From: Planctomycetaceae bacterium
GTDB lineage: Bacteria; Planctomycetota; Phycisphaerae; Tepidisphaerales; Tepidisphaeraceae
Reading direction: 5' to 3'
Assembly (NCBI GenBank): GCA_027487775.1
Contig: JAIYCY010000018.1
Span: forward strand, 1 to 56,398
DNA: 56,398 nt
The notes under the pieces were generated by a model that was not told the DNA's origin, searched no databases, and saw only the letters and a program-made list of their open reading frames with translations. The translations under genes and the position numbers were made by a program. Positions 8,634-16,036 of the stretch are shown here, one piece after another. Positions within the stretch are counted from its first letter, which is position 1. Each line of letters starts with the position of its first letter.

Positions 8634-8918
8634 ATGGCTCCGACCTCGACTCCCATCCCCGCCCAGACCACGCTCGCCTCCATCCGGCCCGGCGATCGCG
8701 TGCGCATCGTCCAGCAGATAGCCGCCCGGCATTATTCGCTCATCACGCCCGTCGAAGGCGTTGTGGTTCGCATCGAACAAAGGCCCACCGGAAGCTGGTT
8801 TGCCCACGGGGCCAAGGACAAACTATGGCTTGACCGCATTGTTATTCGCAAGGACGACGGAGAGATCAGCACGCTGAATCTCGACGAATACACCGCCGTC
8901 GTGTCCATCGAATCCTGA
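8634..8918 (+). CDS. Conserved-looking small protein of unknown function
   Basis: A 94-residue soluble protein. The central part (PGDRVRIVQQIAARHYSL, then EGVVVRIEQRPTGSWFAHG) has the alternating hydrophobic and basic pattern of a small beta-barrel, reminiscent of KOW or SH3-like RNA-binding folds. The tail contains KLWLDRIVIRKDDGEISTLNLD. I do not recognise a named family. The ATG at 8634 is preferred over an in-frame start at 8586 because the compact domain begins soon after it. It lies 20 bases before the start of the sugar kinase and is probably co-transcribed with it. Confidence 0.65.
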   Translation: MAPTSTPIPAQTTLASIRPGDRVRIVQQIAARHYSLITPVEGVVVRIEQRPTGSWFAHGAKDKLWLDRIVIRKDDGEISTLNLDEYTAVVSIES

Positions 8919-8938
8919 CCTTGATCCGAGTCCCGCTG

Positions 8939-9895
8939 ATGCCCTCCACCCCGCACGAGGCCGCCGTCCTTGGTTTGCTCGTCGCCGACCTGCTCGCCGA
9001 GCCGATGGATCTGCGTCATCCCCCCGCACCAGGCGGGCTGGTCATCACCCGACAGATCAAACTCGCGCCCGGCGGAAATGTCTGCAACACCGGGCTCGCC
9101 CTCGCCCGACTCGGCGTGCAAACCCTTGCTCTGGGTCGCGTCGGCGATGATTCGCTCGGGCGATCTCTCGTCGATGAACTTCGGCAAGCCGGCATGGATG
9201 TGTCGCGCGTCGAGATCGATCCGGTCCGGCAGACCAGCGCGACGATCGTCGCCGTCGAGCCCGGCGGAGAACGTGTCTTTTTTCATACACGCGGCGCGTG
9301 CGAAGCGCTCGATGCCGATTTCGTGCAACGATCGTTCCGAGCACTACCCGACGTTCGCGTGCTGCACATCGGATACTTCGGCCTGCTCGACACGAGTGCC
9401 TATGCCGCGCTTCCCAATGCGCTCGCGCAATACAAATCACGCTCGCCGCACACGCTGATCGCCCTCGACACCGTGCATCCGCCCGCCCACGTCGAGTTGC
9501 TCAGGCCCATCCTCCCTCATCTGGACATCTTCTGCCCGAGTCGGTCCGAAGCGCTGCTTCTTACCGGCACGGACGATCCTGATCGCATGATCGATCAACT
9601 GCGTGACTGGTCGTTTGCGGGCCTGTGCGCCATCAAACTCGATGCCGACGGCTGCCTTCTCGACACGCGGATCGCCCGCCGACATGTCGCGCCGTTCAAA
9701 GTCAGTGTCGTCGATACCACCGGCGCGGGAGACACCTGGTACGCTGGACTGCTCGCAGGGCTCTTGCGCGGTCTCGATCCGTTCGACGCGGCGCGACTCG
9801 CCAATCGCGTGGCCGCAGACTGCTGCACCCGCCTCGGCGCACGCGACGGTGTCCAAGACTGGAACACCAGCCTGCAGAACGCCGGTCTGGGCTGA
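8939..9895 (+). CDS. PfkB-family carbohydrate kinase
   Basis: An ATP-dependent kinase of the ribokinase/PfkB family, 318 residues. The N-terminal signature APGGNVCNTGLALARLG (family GG.xxN.A..lA.lG) binds the substrate. The C-terminal signature DTTGAGDTWYAGLLAGLL carries the anion hole and catalytic Asp near residue 262. The substrate is unknown: ribose, fructose, adenosine and 2-keto-3-deoxygluconate kinases all share these motifs. The ATG at 8939 is preferred over a TTG at 8921. It converges on the threonine-synthase-like gene, with 124 bases between the stops. Confidence 0.9.
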   Translation: MPSTPHEAAVLGLLVADLLAEPMDLRHPPAPGGLVITRQIKLAPGGNVCNTGLALARLGVQTLALGRVGDDSLGRSLVDELRQAGMDVSRVEIDPVRQTSATIVAVEPGGERVFFHTRGACEALDADFVQRSFRALPDVRVLHIGYFGLLDTSAYAALPNALAQYKSRSPHTLIALDTVHPPAHVELLRPILPHLDIFCPSRSEALLLTGTDDPDRMIDQLRDWSFAGLCAIKLDADGCLLDTRIARRHVAPFKVSVVDTTGAGDTWYAGLLAGLLRGLDPFDAARLANRVAADCCTRLGARDGVQDWNTSLQNAGLG

Positions 9896-10019
9896 TCTTT
9901 GGCTCATCTCCGATCGCATGCCGGGCAACGCACCCCTGACTGACTCCTCACAAGCGATCCTGCACAGGCACGACTTTGCGGACTGCTTTCGGCGGTGGCA
10001 TTGGCGTGCGGACCAATCC

Positions 10020-11291
10020 CTATACGCCGACAAGCGGGCGTTCTTCGATGTCGGCGCGGCCCTTGATCTCTTCGAGCAGCGCGTCGAAGGCGGTGAGCTT
10101 GGAGTCGATCGGCGTGCCGAAATCGAGCGCGGGTTCGACGGCTTCGATCGTCTTCAGTCCGTTGCCGGTGATGCTGACGACGATCGATTCGTCACGCGGG
10201 ATGCGGCCGCTCTGGATCAGCTTGATCGCACAGGCGAGCGTCGTTCCGCCCGCAGGCTCGGTGAACGTGCCTTCGGTGCGGCCGAGCAGTTTGATCGCAT
10301 CGATGATTTCGGCATCGGTCGCGCTTTCGCCCCATCCGCCACACTTCTGCACGGTCTGGCAGACGTAGTATCCGTCCGCGGGGTTTCCGATCGCGATGCT
10401 CTTGGCGATCGTGCGAGGCTTTTGCGGTTCGATGATGTCGGTTCCCGCGTGGATGGCGGTCACAACAGGATTGCAGCCCGCCGCCTGCGCGGAATAGATC
10501 CTGGGCTTGTTGTCATCGACGATCTGAAGCCGGATGAACTCCTCGTATGCCTTGAAAATCTTCGGCAGGATGGTTCCCCCCGCAGTCGGCGCGACCGTGT
10601 GCTGCGGGAGACGCCAGCCGAGTTGTTCGGCGATTTCAAAGCCGAAGGTCTTTGCGCCTTCGGTGTAATAGGGTCGAAGATTGACATTGACGATCGCCCA
10701 TCCGTGCTTGTCTGCGATCTCGGTGCAGAGTCGATTCACATCGTCGTAGTTGCCCTTGATGCGCACGACGGTGGGACCGAAGACGAGCGAACCCACGACT
10801 TTGCCCTGTTCGAGATCGTGCGGAATCATCACGTAACAGCGAAGCCCCGCCTCGGCGGCATGAGCGGCGACGCTGTTGGCGAGATTGCCGGTGCTTGCGC
10901 AGCCGACGACATCGAAGCCGAACTCGATCGCCTTGGTGATCGCGACGCTGACCACACGCTCCTTATAGCTGAACGTCGGATAGTTGCAGGAGTCGTCCTT
11001 GATCCAAAGCTCCTTCACGCCGAGCTCGGCGGCCAATCGCTTGGCACGACGCAGCGGCGTAAAGCCGGAATGCGACCCGCAGCGCGGCTCGCCCGAGATC
11101 GGCAGCAGATCGCGATAACGCCAAAGTGATCGCGGACCACGCTCAATGCTCGCGCGGGTGACACGACCCATCATCGCGTCGTAGTCGTACTCCACCTCGA
11201 ACGGCCCGAAGCATTCGGGACAGACATGCTCCGGCACCACGCCGGCACGATGACCACATTCCTTGCACTTAAGTCCACGCACGAACGACAT
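10020..11291 (-). CDS. thrC: Threonine-synthase-like PLP enzyme under a SAM-I riboswitch
   Basis: A 423-residue fold-type II PLP enzyme of the threonine synthase family, expected to eliminate phosphate from O-phosphohomoserine. An N-terminal zinc-ribbon-like segment has Cys at 9, 12, 24 and 27 (CKEC...CPEC). The PLP lysine is probably Lys110 in NYPTFSYKERV; the classical family motif is SFKDR, so this one is divergent. Phosphate-binding residues follow in STGNLANSVAAHAAEAG. GGGAG lies upstream of the ATG at 11289-11291. The gene follows a SAM-I riboswitch, the usual control of methionine and cysteine genes, not of threonine genes. It may therefore be a homocysteine-forming paralogue that swaps water for sulfide on the same substrate. 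Family is certain; reaction is not. Confidence 0.85.
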   Translation of the reverse strand: MSFVRGLKCKECGHRAGVVPEHVCPECFGPFEVEYDYDAMMGRVTRASIERGPRSLWRYRDLLPISGEPRCGSHSGFTPLRRAKRLAAELGVKELWIKDDSCNYPTFSYKERVVSVAITKAIEFGFDVVGCASTGNLANSVAAHAAEAGLRCYVMIPHDLEQGKVVGSLVFGPTVVRIKGNYDDVNRLCTEIADKHGWAIVNVNLRPYYTEGAKTFGFEIAEQLGWRLPQHTVAPTAGGTILPKIFKAYEEFIRLQIVDDNKPRIYSAQAAGCNPVVTAIHAGTDIIEPQKPRTIAKSIAIGNPADGYYVCQTVQKCGGWGESATDAEIIDAIKLLGRTEGTFTEPAGGTTLACAIKLIQSGRIPRDESIVVSITGNGLKTIEAVEPALDFGTPIDSKLTAFDALLEEIKGRADIEERPLVGV

Positions 11292-11364
11292 GACGTCTCC
11301 CACAAACAAATCACAGGCCCAGACGATCGGAAGAACCCGACCCTCAGGAAAAACCTTCGACACG

Positions 11365-11406
11365 AGATAAGCGGAAAACAACCGGCGAGGATGTTCGCTG
11401 CTTATC
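11365..11406 (-). promoter_or_regulatory. Alternative helix competing with riboswitch P1
   Basis: In the transcript, GATAAGC (complement of 11406-11400), whose first six bases form the 3' strand of riboswitch P1, is perfectly complementary to GCTTATC (complement of 11371-11365) 28 bases downstream. The two pairings exclude each other, as expected of a switch's expression platform. There is no clear terminator T-tract right after it, so the output mode (termination or translation) is not readable. Confidence 0.55.
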
Positions 11407-11541
11407 TTCCCCGGATCGCAGGCCGATCGACCCACGCCGGGCGGGAGTTAGCACCAGTCCCCGGGGCCATGCCTACAAGGCACGCCACCGGGCGGTTGCT
11501 GCGGCTTCATCGGGCCCGAACCCTCTGCCGCTCTCGATAAG
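11401..11541 (-). promoter_or_regulatory. SAM-I (S-box) riboswitch
   Basis: The minus-strand RNA shows the S-box consensus in order. CTTATC (11541-11536) opens P1 and is followed by GAGAG, then GGCAGAGGG. Next come GGGCCCGATGAAGCC with the kink-turn GATGA, then GCAGCAACC. The P3 region follows, then GGTGCTAACTCC. GGAAGATAAG (11410-11401) closes P1. These are the residues that bind S-adenosylmethionine in known S-box RNAs. It sits 110 bases upstream of the threonine-synthase-like gene and in its orientation; a promoter-like sequence lies just upstream. S-box aptamers normally switch off methionine-pathway genes when SAM is high. Confidence 0.93.
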
Positions 11542-11566
11542 ATGCGTATTCAGTTGTGAGCCCTGA

Positions 11567-11594
11567 ATCATATCCGCTTTCCGGAGCCTGTCCA
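11567..11594 (-). promoter_or_regulatory. Probable sigma-70-type promoter of the riboswitch transcript
   Basis: On the minus strand, TGGACA (11594-11589) and TATGAT (11572-11567) are separated by 16 bases. Each matches the -35/-10 consensus at five of six positions. Transcription would begin near 11560, some 20 bases before P1 of the riboswitch. Confidence 0.6.
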
Positions 11595-11804
11595 GATGCC
11601 CAGATTCGCCCACAGATAGCGCCCGGAATCGCCCGCCATACTGCGAATCCAAAATGGCCCCGCACCCGGAGCCCTGTCCTGACCAAGATGTGGATCGCTT
11701 GGTCACACGAACATGCGGCAAAAGGCATCGCGATTTTCGTCATTTGGCTTTCGATGGGCTTTCGTTTACTTTCTTACGTCCCACGAACGAAAGACGAAAG
11801 AACC

Positions 11805-12359
11805 ATGCGCGCAAGTGATATTCGAAAGGGCCAGGCCGTCATCATCGATCAAAAGCTTTATGTGGTCACCAATGCCGACCATAACACGCCGGGCAACCTG
11901 CGCGCGAAGGTTCAGTTTAAGCTTCGTGACGTCCTGAAGAACACAATCATCGACCGCCGCGTCGGCGCGACCGACGATATCGAGACCGCAAACCTCGACC
12001 GTCGCAACGTCGAGTATCTCTACACCGACGGCGAAGGGCACTGGCTCATGGATCTGGAAACCTACGAGCAAAACCCGATTCCTGCGGAAGTTTTCGGCGA
12101 CGACATCCTCTTCCTCAAGCCCAACACGCAGCTTCAGGCCCTCTATCACGATGGCAAGCTCATCAGCTACGAACTGCCCAAGAGCGTCGAGTTGAAAATC
12201 ACCGACACATCGCCGCAGGTCAAAGGCGCAACGGCCACCAACCAACTCAAGGACGCCACCTGCGAGACCGGCCTGCAGACCCGCGTCCCGCCGTTCATCG
12301 AAATCGGCGAAACCATCCGCATCAGCACCGAAGACGGTGGCTACCTCTCACGCGCCTGA
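11805..12359 (+). CDS. efp: Translation elongation factor P
   Basis: Relieves ribosome stalling at polyproline by binding between the P and E sites. The 184-residue length and the whole sequence fit EF-P: an N-terminal KOW-like domain beginning MRASDIRKGQAVIIDQ, then two OB domains ending in a segment with GLQTRVPPFIEIGE and RISTEDGGYLSRA. The loop that in E. coli EF-P carries the beta-lysylated Lys34 (PGKGQA) reads TPGNLRA here: Asn at the Lys34 position, with Arg two residues later. Neither EpmA-type lysylation nor arginine-32 rhamnosylation can be assumed. The ATG at 11805 gives the canonical N-terminus; the frame runs open upstream to 11556 without family resemblance. Confidence 0.95.
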   Translation: MRASDIRKGQAVIIDQKLYVVTNADHNTPGNLRAKVQFKLRDVLKNTIIDRRVGATDDIETANLDRRNVEYLYTDGEGHWLMDLETYEQNPIPAEVFGDDILFLKPNTQLQALYHDGKLISYELPKSVELKITDTSPQVKGATATNQLKDATCETGLQTRVPPFIEIGETIRISTEDGGYLSRA

Positions 12360-12429
12360 TCGCGTCTCAACCAAATCGAGAAGCGTCAAGCGCCACTTTT
12401 CTACTAGCAAAAGTCGTCGATGACGGCAT

Positions 12430-13638
12430 TTACGAGTCGAAGACGAATCGCTCGTAGGCTTCTCTTTGCTGCGCAATGCTGAGACGACGCAATGCGTGCA
12501 CACGCGACGCCTCGCCCATCGACTTCCATTTGCTGCGATCGTCCAACATCCGCACCAGCCCCTCGGCAATACCATGCACATCCGCACGATGAATGTGCCA
12601 GCCGGTCTGACCGTCCATCACGGTCTCACCAGGCCCGCCACGCGCGTGCACCAGCACCGCTCGCCCGCTCATCATCGCCTCGACGGCGGATATCCCAAAC
12701 GTCTCCGCCCCGCGATACACGCTCATCGCAACATCGCACACTTTAAGCCATCGCTCAGGCTCATCGCTGGCACCGATCACATGAACCCGTTCGACCAGAC
12801 CCAGCCGACTCCGCATCGACTCGACCGCTCGACCATAAGGCGATTCCATCGGCCCGCCTACGAGCAATAGATGCAAGTCCTTCGCGCGCTCTCCCAGCGA
12901 CGCCAACGCCTCGATCGCCGACAACTGATTCTTCGATTCCACCATCCGCGCGATCAAACCCACCACCGGCGCATCGGCGGCAATCCCAAGCGATGAGCGG
13001 TCCTCGATCCGACGATCCCACGCACCACTCCGATGCGGATCAAATCGATCCGGATCGACACCCAGATGCATCACACGCGGCTCGACGCCACCGCCCGCAA
13101 TCGAGTCGGCGGTGTATTGACTGTTGGCAAGCACCAGCACATTCCCGCGCACGCACCAACTGCGAAAAAACCGTCGCGCCAAATCAAATGGCGTCTCCGA
13201 AATTGCATTGGTCATCTCCCAAACGCATCTCACGCCCATACGCAGACTCACATCCACCGCAAGGGGAAGCAACTCCGGCGTGGTTGTCTGCAAAACATCG
13301 AGCGTCGCATCAGCCCCGCACGCACGAAGATGCGCTGCGATCCGTGGGGCCGCGCCTTGGCGATATCGCCTCACACGATAAAGCGACAGAAACTTCTCCG
13401 CGCCGTCTCCCGATAGATTAGGCGGAGCCCCTAGCGACATCACATGCAGGTCAATCTTCGCACGCTTGACGGCCTCGGTCAGCGGCCCGTCGTCGCAGGC
13501 GATCACGCGCGTCCGATGTCCCGCCAATCGTAGCGCATTCGCGAGATTGACGATCGCAGACAACGCCCCCCCGCGCTCGTTCCCACCCGCAAGCCAAACG
13601 ATCGATCGCGGAGATTGTCCGTTCGTCTTGCTGTTCAT
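12430..13638 (-). CDS. GT4-family glycosyltransferase
   Basis: A GT-B fold retaining glycosyltransferase of family 4 (402 residues) that would transfer a sugar from a nucleotide donor to a lipid or glycan acceptor at the cytoplasmic membrane. The N-terminal domain has the GG-x-E-R-GG acceptor-side loop (WLAGGNERGGALSAI). The C-terminal Rossmann domain has VVGLIARMVESKN, LLLVGGPMESPYG, and the donor-binding segment ETFGISAVEAMMSGRAVL containing the E-x7-E pattern. An ATG at 13638 is used; a GTG at 13653 is possible. Its acceptor is unknown. It is downstream of the histidine kinase gene on the same strand, with a 21-bp tandem repeat between them. Confidence 0.88.
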   Translation of the reverse strand: MNSKTNGQSPRSIVWLAGGNERGGALSAIVNLANALRLAGHRTRVIACDDGPLTEAVKRAKIDLHVMSLGAPPNLSGDGAEKFLSLYRVRRYRQGAAPRIAAHLRACGADATLDVLQTTTPELLPLAVDVSLRMGVRCVWEMTNAISETPFDLARRFFRSWCVRGNVLVLANSQYTADSIAGGGVEPRVMHLGVDPDRFDPHRSGAWDRRIEDRSSLGIAADAPVVGLIARMVESKNQLSAIEALASLGERAKDLHLLLVGGPMESPYGRAVESMRSRLGLVERVHVIGASDEPERWLKVCDVAMSVYRGAETFGISAVEAMMSGRAVLVHARGGPGETVMDGQTGWHIHRADVHGIAEGLVRMLDDRSKWKSMGEASRVHALRRLSIAQQREAYERFVFDS

Positions 13639-13692
13639 GACCTGCCACGACACGCCCGACCCAGGGACTCGCTCACTCGAAGTTCTTCTCGC

Positions 13693-13749
13693 CGCATTCG
13701 CTCGACGAAGTTTCGCATTCGCTCGACGTCATGTCGCATTCGCGCGCTG
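13693..13749. repeat. 21-bp tandem repeat across the histidine kinase stop codon
   Basis: About 2.7 copies of a 21-bp unit starting with CGCATTCGCTCGACG at 13693, 13714 and 13735. The last copy encodes the C-terminus of the histidine kinase, whose stop codon is at 13731-13729. Here the period is a multiple of three and the TGA is not kept in the downstream copies. Confidence 0.88.
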
Positions 13750-14538
13750 TGCCTTCAGCGGAAGCCTGAGCGTAAAGACCGATCCACGACCGAGATCGCT
13801 CGCCACCGCGATTGATCCACCGTGCTCGTCGGCGATACGTTTGGTCATCGGCAAACCCAGTCCAGTTCCGCTCTTTTTTGTTGTGAAGTAGGCTTCAAAC
13901 AGCCGCGCGCGAATCTCCTCAGCAATGCCCGGGCCCGTGTCCGTCACCTCGATCCGTGCAAAACCCGGCTCGGATTTCAGCCCAACGATCAACTCGCCAC
14001 CTTCCGTCATCGCCTGCGTCGCGTTGAGCAGAAGATTCAGCACCGCCTGCTTGACCAGCCGGGGATCGATCTCCGCCACGAGCGACTCCTGCGCAGGCGC
14101 GACTCGCATCTGCACCCGATTCACCGCCGCCTGCGGCATGAAGAAATCGGCCACCTCCTCGACGAGGCGATTCAGGTCTGTCGGCTCACATTCGAGCGTC
14201 ATTCGTCCGGCATATCGCAGAAAATCATCCAGAATCTCGCGCAAACGCGAAGCTTCCTGTCTCACCGTCCGTAACCGCGCGTGCACCCGCGAACCCACCA
14301 CCGATTCGCTCGGCAAATCCTCCTGCAGCAATTGCAGATTCAACTGAATCGTCGAAAGCGGATTCTTGATCTCGTGCGCAAGACCACCCGTCAATTGCAC
14401 CATCTCCGCCAGCCGCTCCGCACGCTGTGTGCGACGCATAAGCCGGGCATACCGCCGCGATACGACCAATCCCAACGCCGCTGCGATCGCAACCGCAGCC
14501 ACCACTCCGCCCAAAAACGCAAGCAGCACATCACTCAT
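13729..14538 (-). CDS. Minimal membrane-anchored sensor histidine kinase
   Basis: A 269-residue histidine kinase. One N-terminal membrane helix (about residues 3-27) leads almost directly into the dimerisation/phosphoacceptor helix with the H-box GGLAHEIKNPLST. The ATPase domain has the N-box (LLLNATQAM), G1 (DTGPGI), F (AYFTTK) and G2 (GTGLGL) boxes. The HEIKNPL form of the H-box resembles NtrB/ZraS-type kinases. There is no PAS, HAMP or periplasmic sensor domain, so the input probably comes from the membrane or a partner protein. No response regulator is adjacent. The tail residues RANAT come from a 21-bp repeat that continues beyond the stop. Confidence 0.92.
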   Translation of the reverse strand: MSDVLLAFLGGVVAAVAIAAALGLVVSRRYARLMRRTQRAERLAEMVQLTGGLAHEIKNPLSTIQLNLQLLQEDLPSESVVGSRVHARLRTVRQEASRLREILDDFLRYAGRMTLECEPTDLNRLVEEVADFFMPQAAVNRVQMRVAPAQESLVAEIDPRLVKQAVLNLLLNATQAMTEGGELIVGLKSEPGFARIEVTDTGPGIAEEIRARLFEAYFTTKKSGTGLGLPMTKRIADEHGGSIAVASDLGRGSVFTLRLPLKAQRANAT

Positions 14539-14597
14539 CAGGTCGCCAGACTATAGCAACTTCCTCGCGTTCGTCCCCGTCACAACATGCACCTTCA

Positions 14598-14631
14598 CCC
14601 GATACCGCCTCGATCGATCGATCGTATCGGG
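14598..14631. repeat. Inverted repeat between csp and the histidine kinase gene
   Basis: CCCGATAC (14598-14605) is complementary to GTATCGGG (14624-14631). The 18-base loop contains four overlapping ATCG words. It lies downstream of csp on the minus strand; no T-tract follows, so it may be a weak terminator or an RNA-stabilising hairpin. Confidence 0.5.
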
Positions 14632-14764
14632 CCTGACGCATCACCGATCCCAAACACCAATCGACGACGCAACAGATAGCATCAAGTGTCGCTGTGAGAT
14701 ATTGAGCGCTACACAACAGCGTTCAAGCCCCTCGGCAGGCACAAGACAGGTCGACAGAAGTCGC

Positions 14765-15001
14765 TCAATCCTCGTCGCCACCCGAGCGGGTGGGCGTCAG
14801 CCTTCTGACTGACTTGGCATGCAACCCCTTGTCGCCGGTCACGAGTTCATACTCCACACTCTCACCATCTTTGAGTGACTTGAATCCGTCGCTCTCAATC
14901 GCCGAGAAATGGACGAACACGTCTTTGCCGTCGGGACTGACGATGAAGCCAAACCCCTTTTTTGCATCAAACCACTTCACAGACCCGGTAATACGAGACA
15001 T
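14765..15001 (-). CDS. csp: Cold-shock domain protein
   Basis: A 78-residue single-stranded nucleic-acid-binding protein of the CspA family. The cold-shock domain shows [15 protein letters not shown] (RNP1 KGFGFI) and VFVHFSAI (RNP2), with the usual aromatic surface. It ends in a short charged tail (TRSGGDED). Such proteins act as RNA chaperones. GGAGG lies about 10 bases upstream of the ATG. A long untranslated leader is likely, since no gene lies on this strand for 390 bases upstream, but I cannot map its start. Confidence 0.95.
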   Translation of the reverse strand: MSRITGSVKWFDAKKGFGFIVSPDGKDVFVHFSAIESDGFKSLKDGESVEYELVTGDKGLHAKSVRRLTPTRSGGDED

Positions 15002-15392
15002 GGCCTGGGCCTCCGGACGCCGGAGAACGCACGGCGAAACAAACAGACATGGGCCAACGCTGCGGTTCGTTGACCAAAATCACAACCCTCCACCCGCAGA
15101 ACCACTCCACGCTGTAGCCTAATGCCGAAACATCGTCATAGCAACATATATCATGCCACGTCACACCCCAAGGGCTCCCCGCAAGCCGCTCGAACCATCT
15201 TCTCTCACCCACTTCTCCGACCGAAATTCACCCGTTCGGGTCTCATTTTAGCCCGGTTTCCCGAGAACAATCAGCCCAACCTCGCCCACCCGTCCGCACC
15301 CATCCATGATAAAGAATCCAGCAGCAACCCGTCTCACGGTTGCCTGCAGGCTCCATCGAACAACCCCCGGGCCCCCGGGTTCTCCGGCAATC
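15002..15392. other. Intergenic region without a recognised gene
   Basis: 391 bases between csp and the upstream minus-strand membrane-protein gene. No convincing coding frame. It should hold the csp promoter and leader. A GC-rich imperfect dyad (AACCC...GGGCCC...GGGTT, about 15358-15378) lies just beyond the membrane-protein stop and could be its terminator. Confidence 0.45.
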
Positions 15393-15965
15393 TCAGGCCC
15401 CAGCCTGCCGCTCTGAGCGGCCTGACACAAGGCCGATGACCAACACGACCAGCAGCGCGACCGCTGCACCCACCACGCCCCGGATCACAAGGTCGAGTCC
15501 CGCCGACCCGATCGCGTCCCATCCGCCACGCTCGATCGCTCGATACGCGCTGCCCGAGCCGAGCAGCATCACAAACAATCCCACCGGCACCACGATCGAC
15601 AGTATCGCGCTTCGATCTTGCCATCGCGATCGCAGCCCAAACGACACAAGCCCCGCCAGGCTCGCACCCACCAGCGTCACCCAACTCGCGTGCCCCATCA
15701 TCAACATCGCACCATACGCCACGCCAAAAACCGCCAGATGATCCAGACGAAATCGCGCCAGCACCCCGACCACCAAGCCCGCAGCCGCTGCGCGGAGCGC
15801 CAGCAACTGCCAGCACGCCCGCGGAAGCTCCAGCGCATTGCCTATCGCGGCAATTCCCTTGCCCATCAGATAAAGCATCAACACCCCAACCAGCGTCGCA
15901 GCCATCACCCGAACCATCGGCTGCGCCAGCACACTCGGTCGATCCACACTCAACGCTCTCATCAT
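15393..15965 (-). CDS. Multi-pass membrane protein of unknown function
   Basis: 190 residues, nearly all hydrophobic, with five or six predicted membrane helices. Short charged loops (VLARFRLDHLAVFG, LRSRWQDRSA, YRAIERGGWDA) separate the helices. There is no motif I can attach to a named transporter or enzyme. Overall composition and codon pattern agree with a real gene. Its ATG at 15963-15965 lies 71 bases after the pseudopilin stop on the same strand, so it may be the last gene of the DUF1802-pseudopilin transcript. Confidence 0.65.
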   Translation of the reverse strand: MMRALSVDRPSVLAQPMVRVMAATLVGVLMLYLMGKGIAAIGNALELPRACWQLLALRAAAAGLVVGVLARFRLDHLAVFGVAYGAMLMMGHASWVTLVGASLAGLVSFGLRSRWQDRSAILSIVVPVGLFVMLLGSGSAYRAIERGGWDAIGSAGLDLVIRGVVGAAVALLVVLVIGLVSGRSERQAGA

Positions 15966-16036
15966 TGCACCACCAATTCTCTTTCAAACCACATCCTGAT
16001 CCACCACGCATTCATCCAGACAACTCTTCAAATCCA

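Noticed and set aside
9603..11129. A 508-codon plus-strand frame over the threonine-synthase-like gene
   Set aside because: It is an antisense shadow without domain features; the minus strand is clearly a PLP enzyme with a leader RNA.
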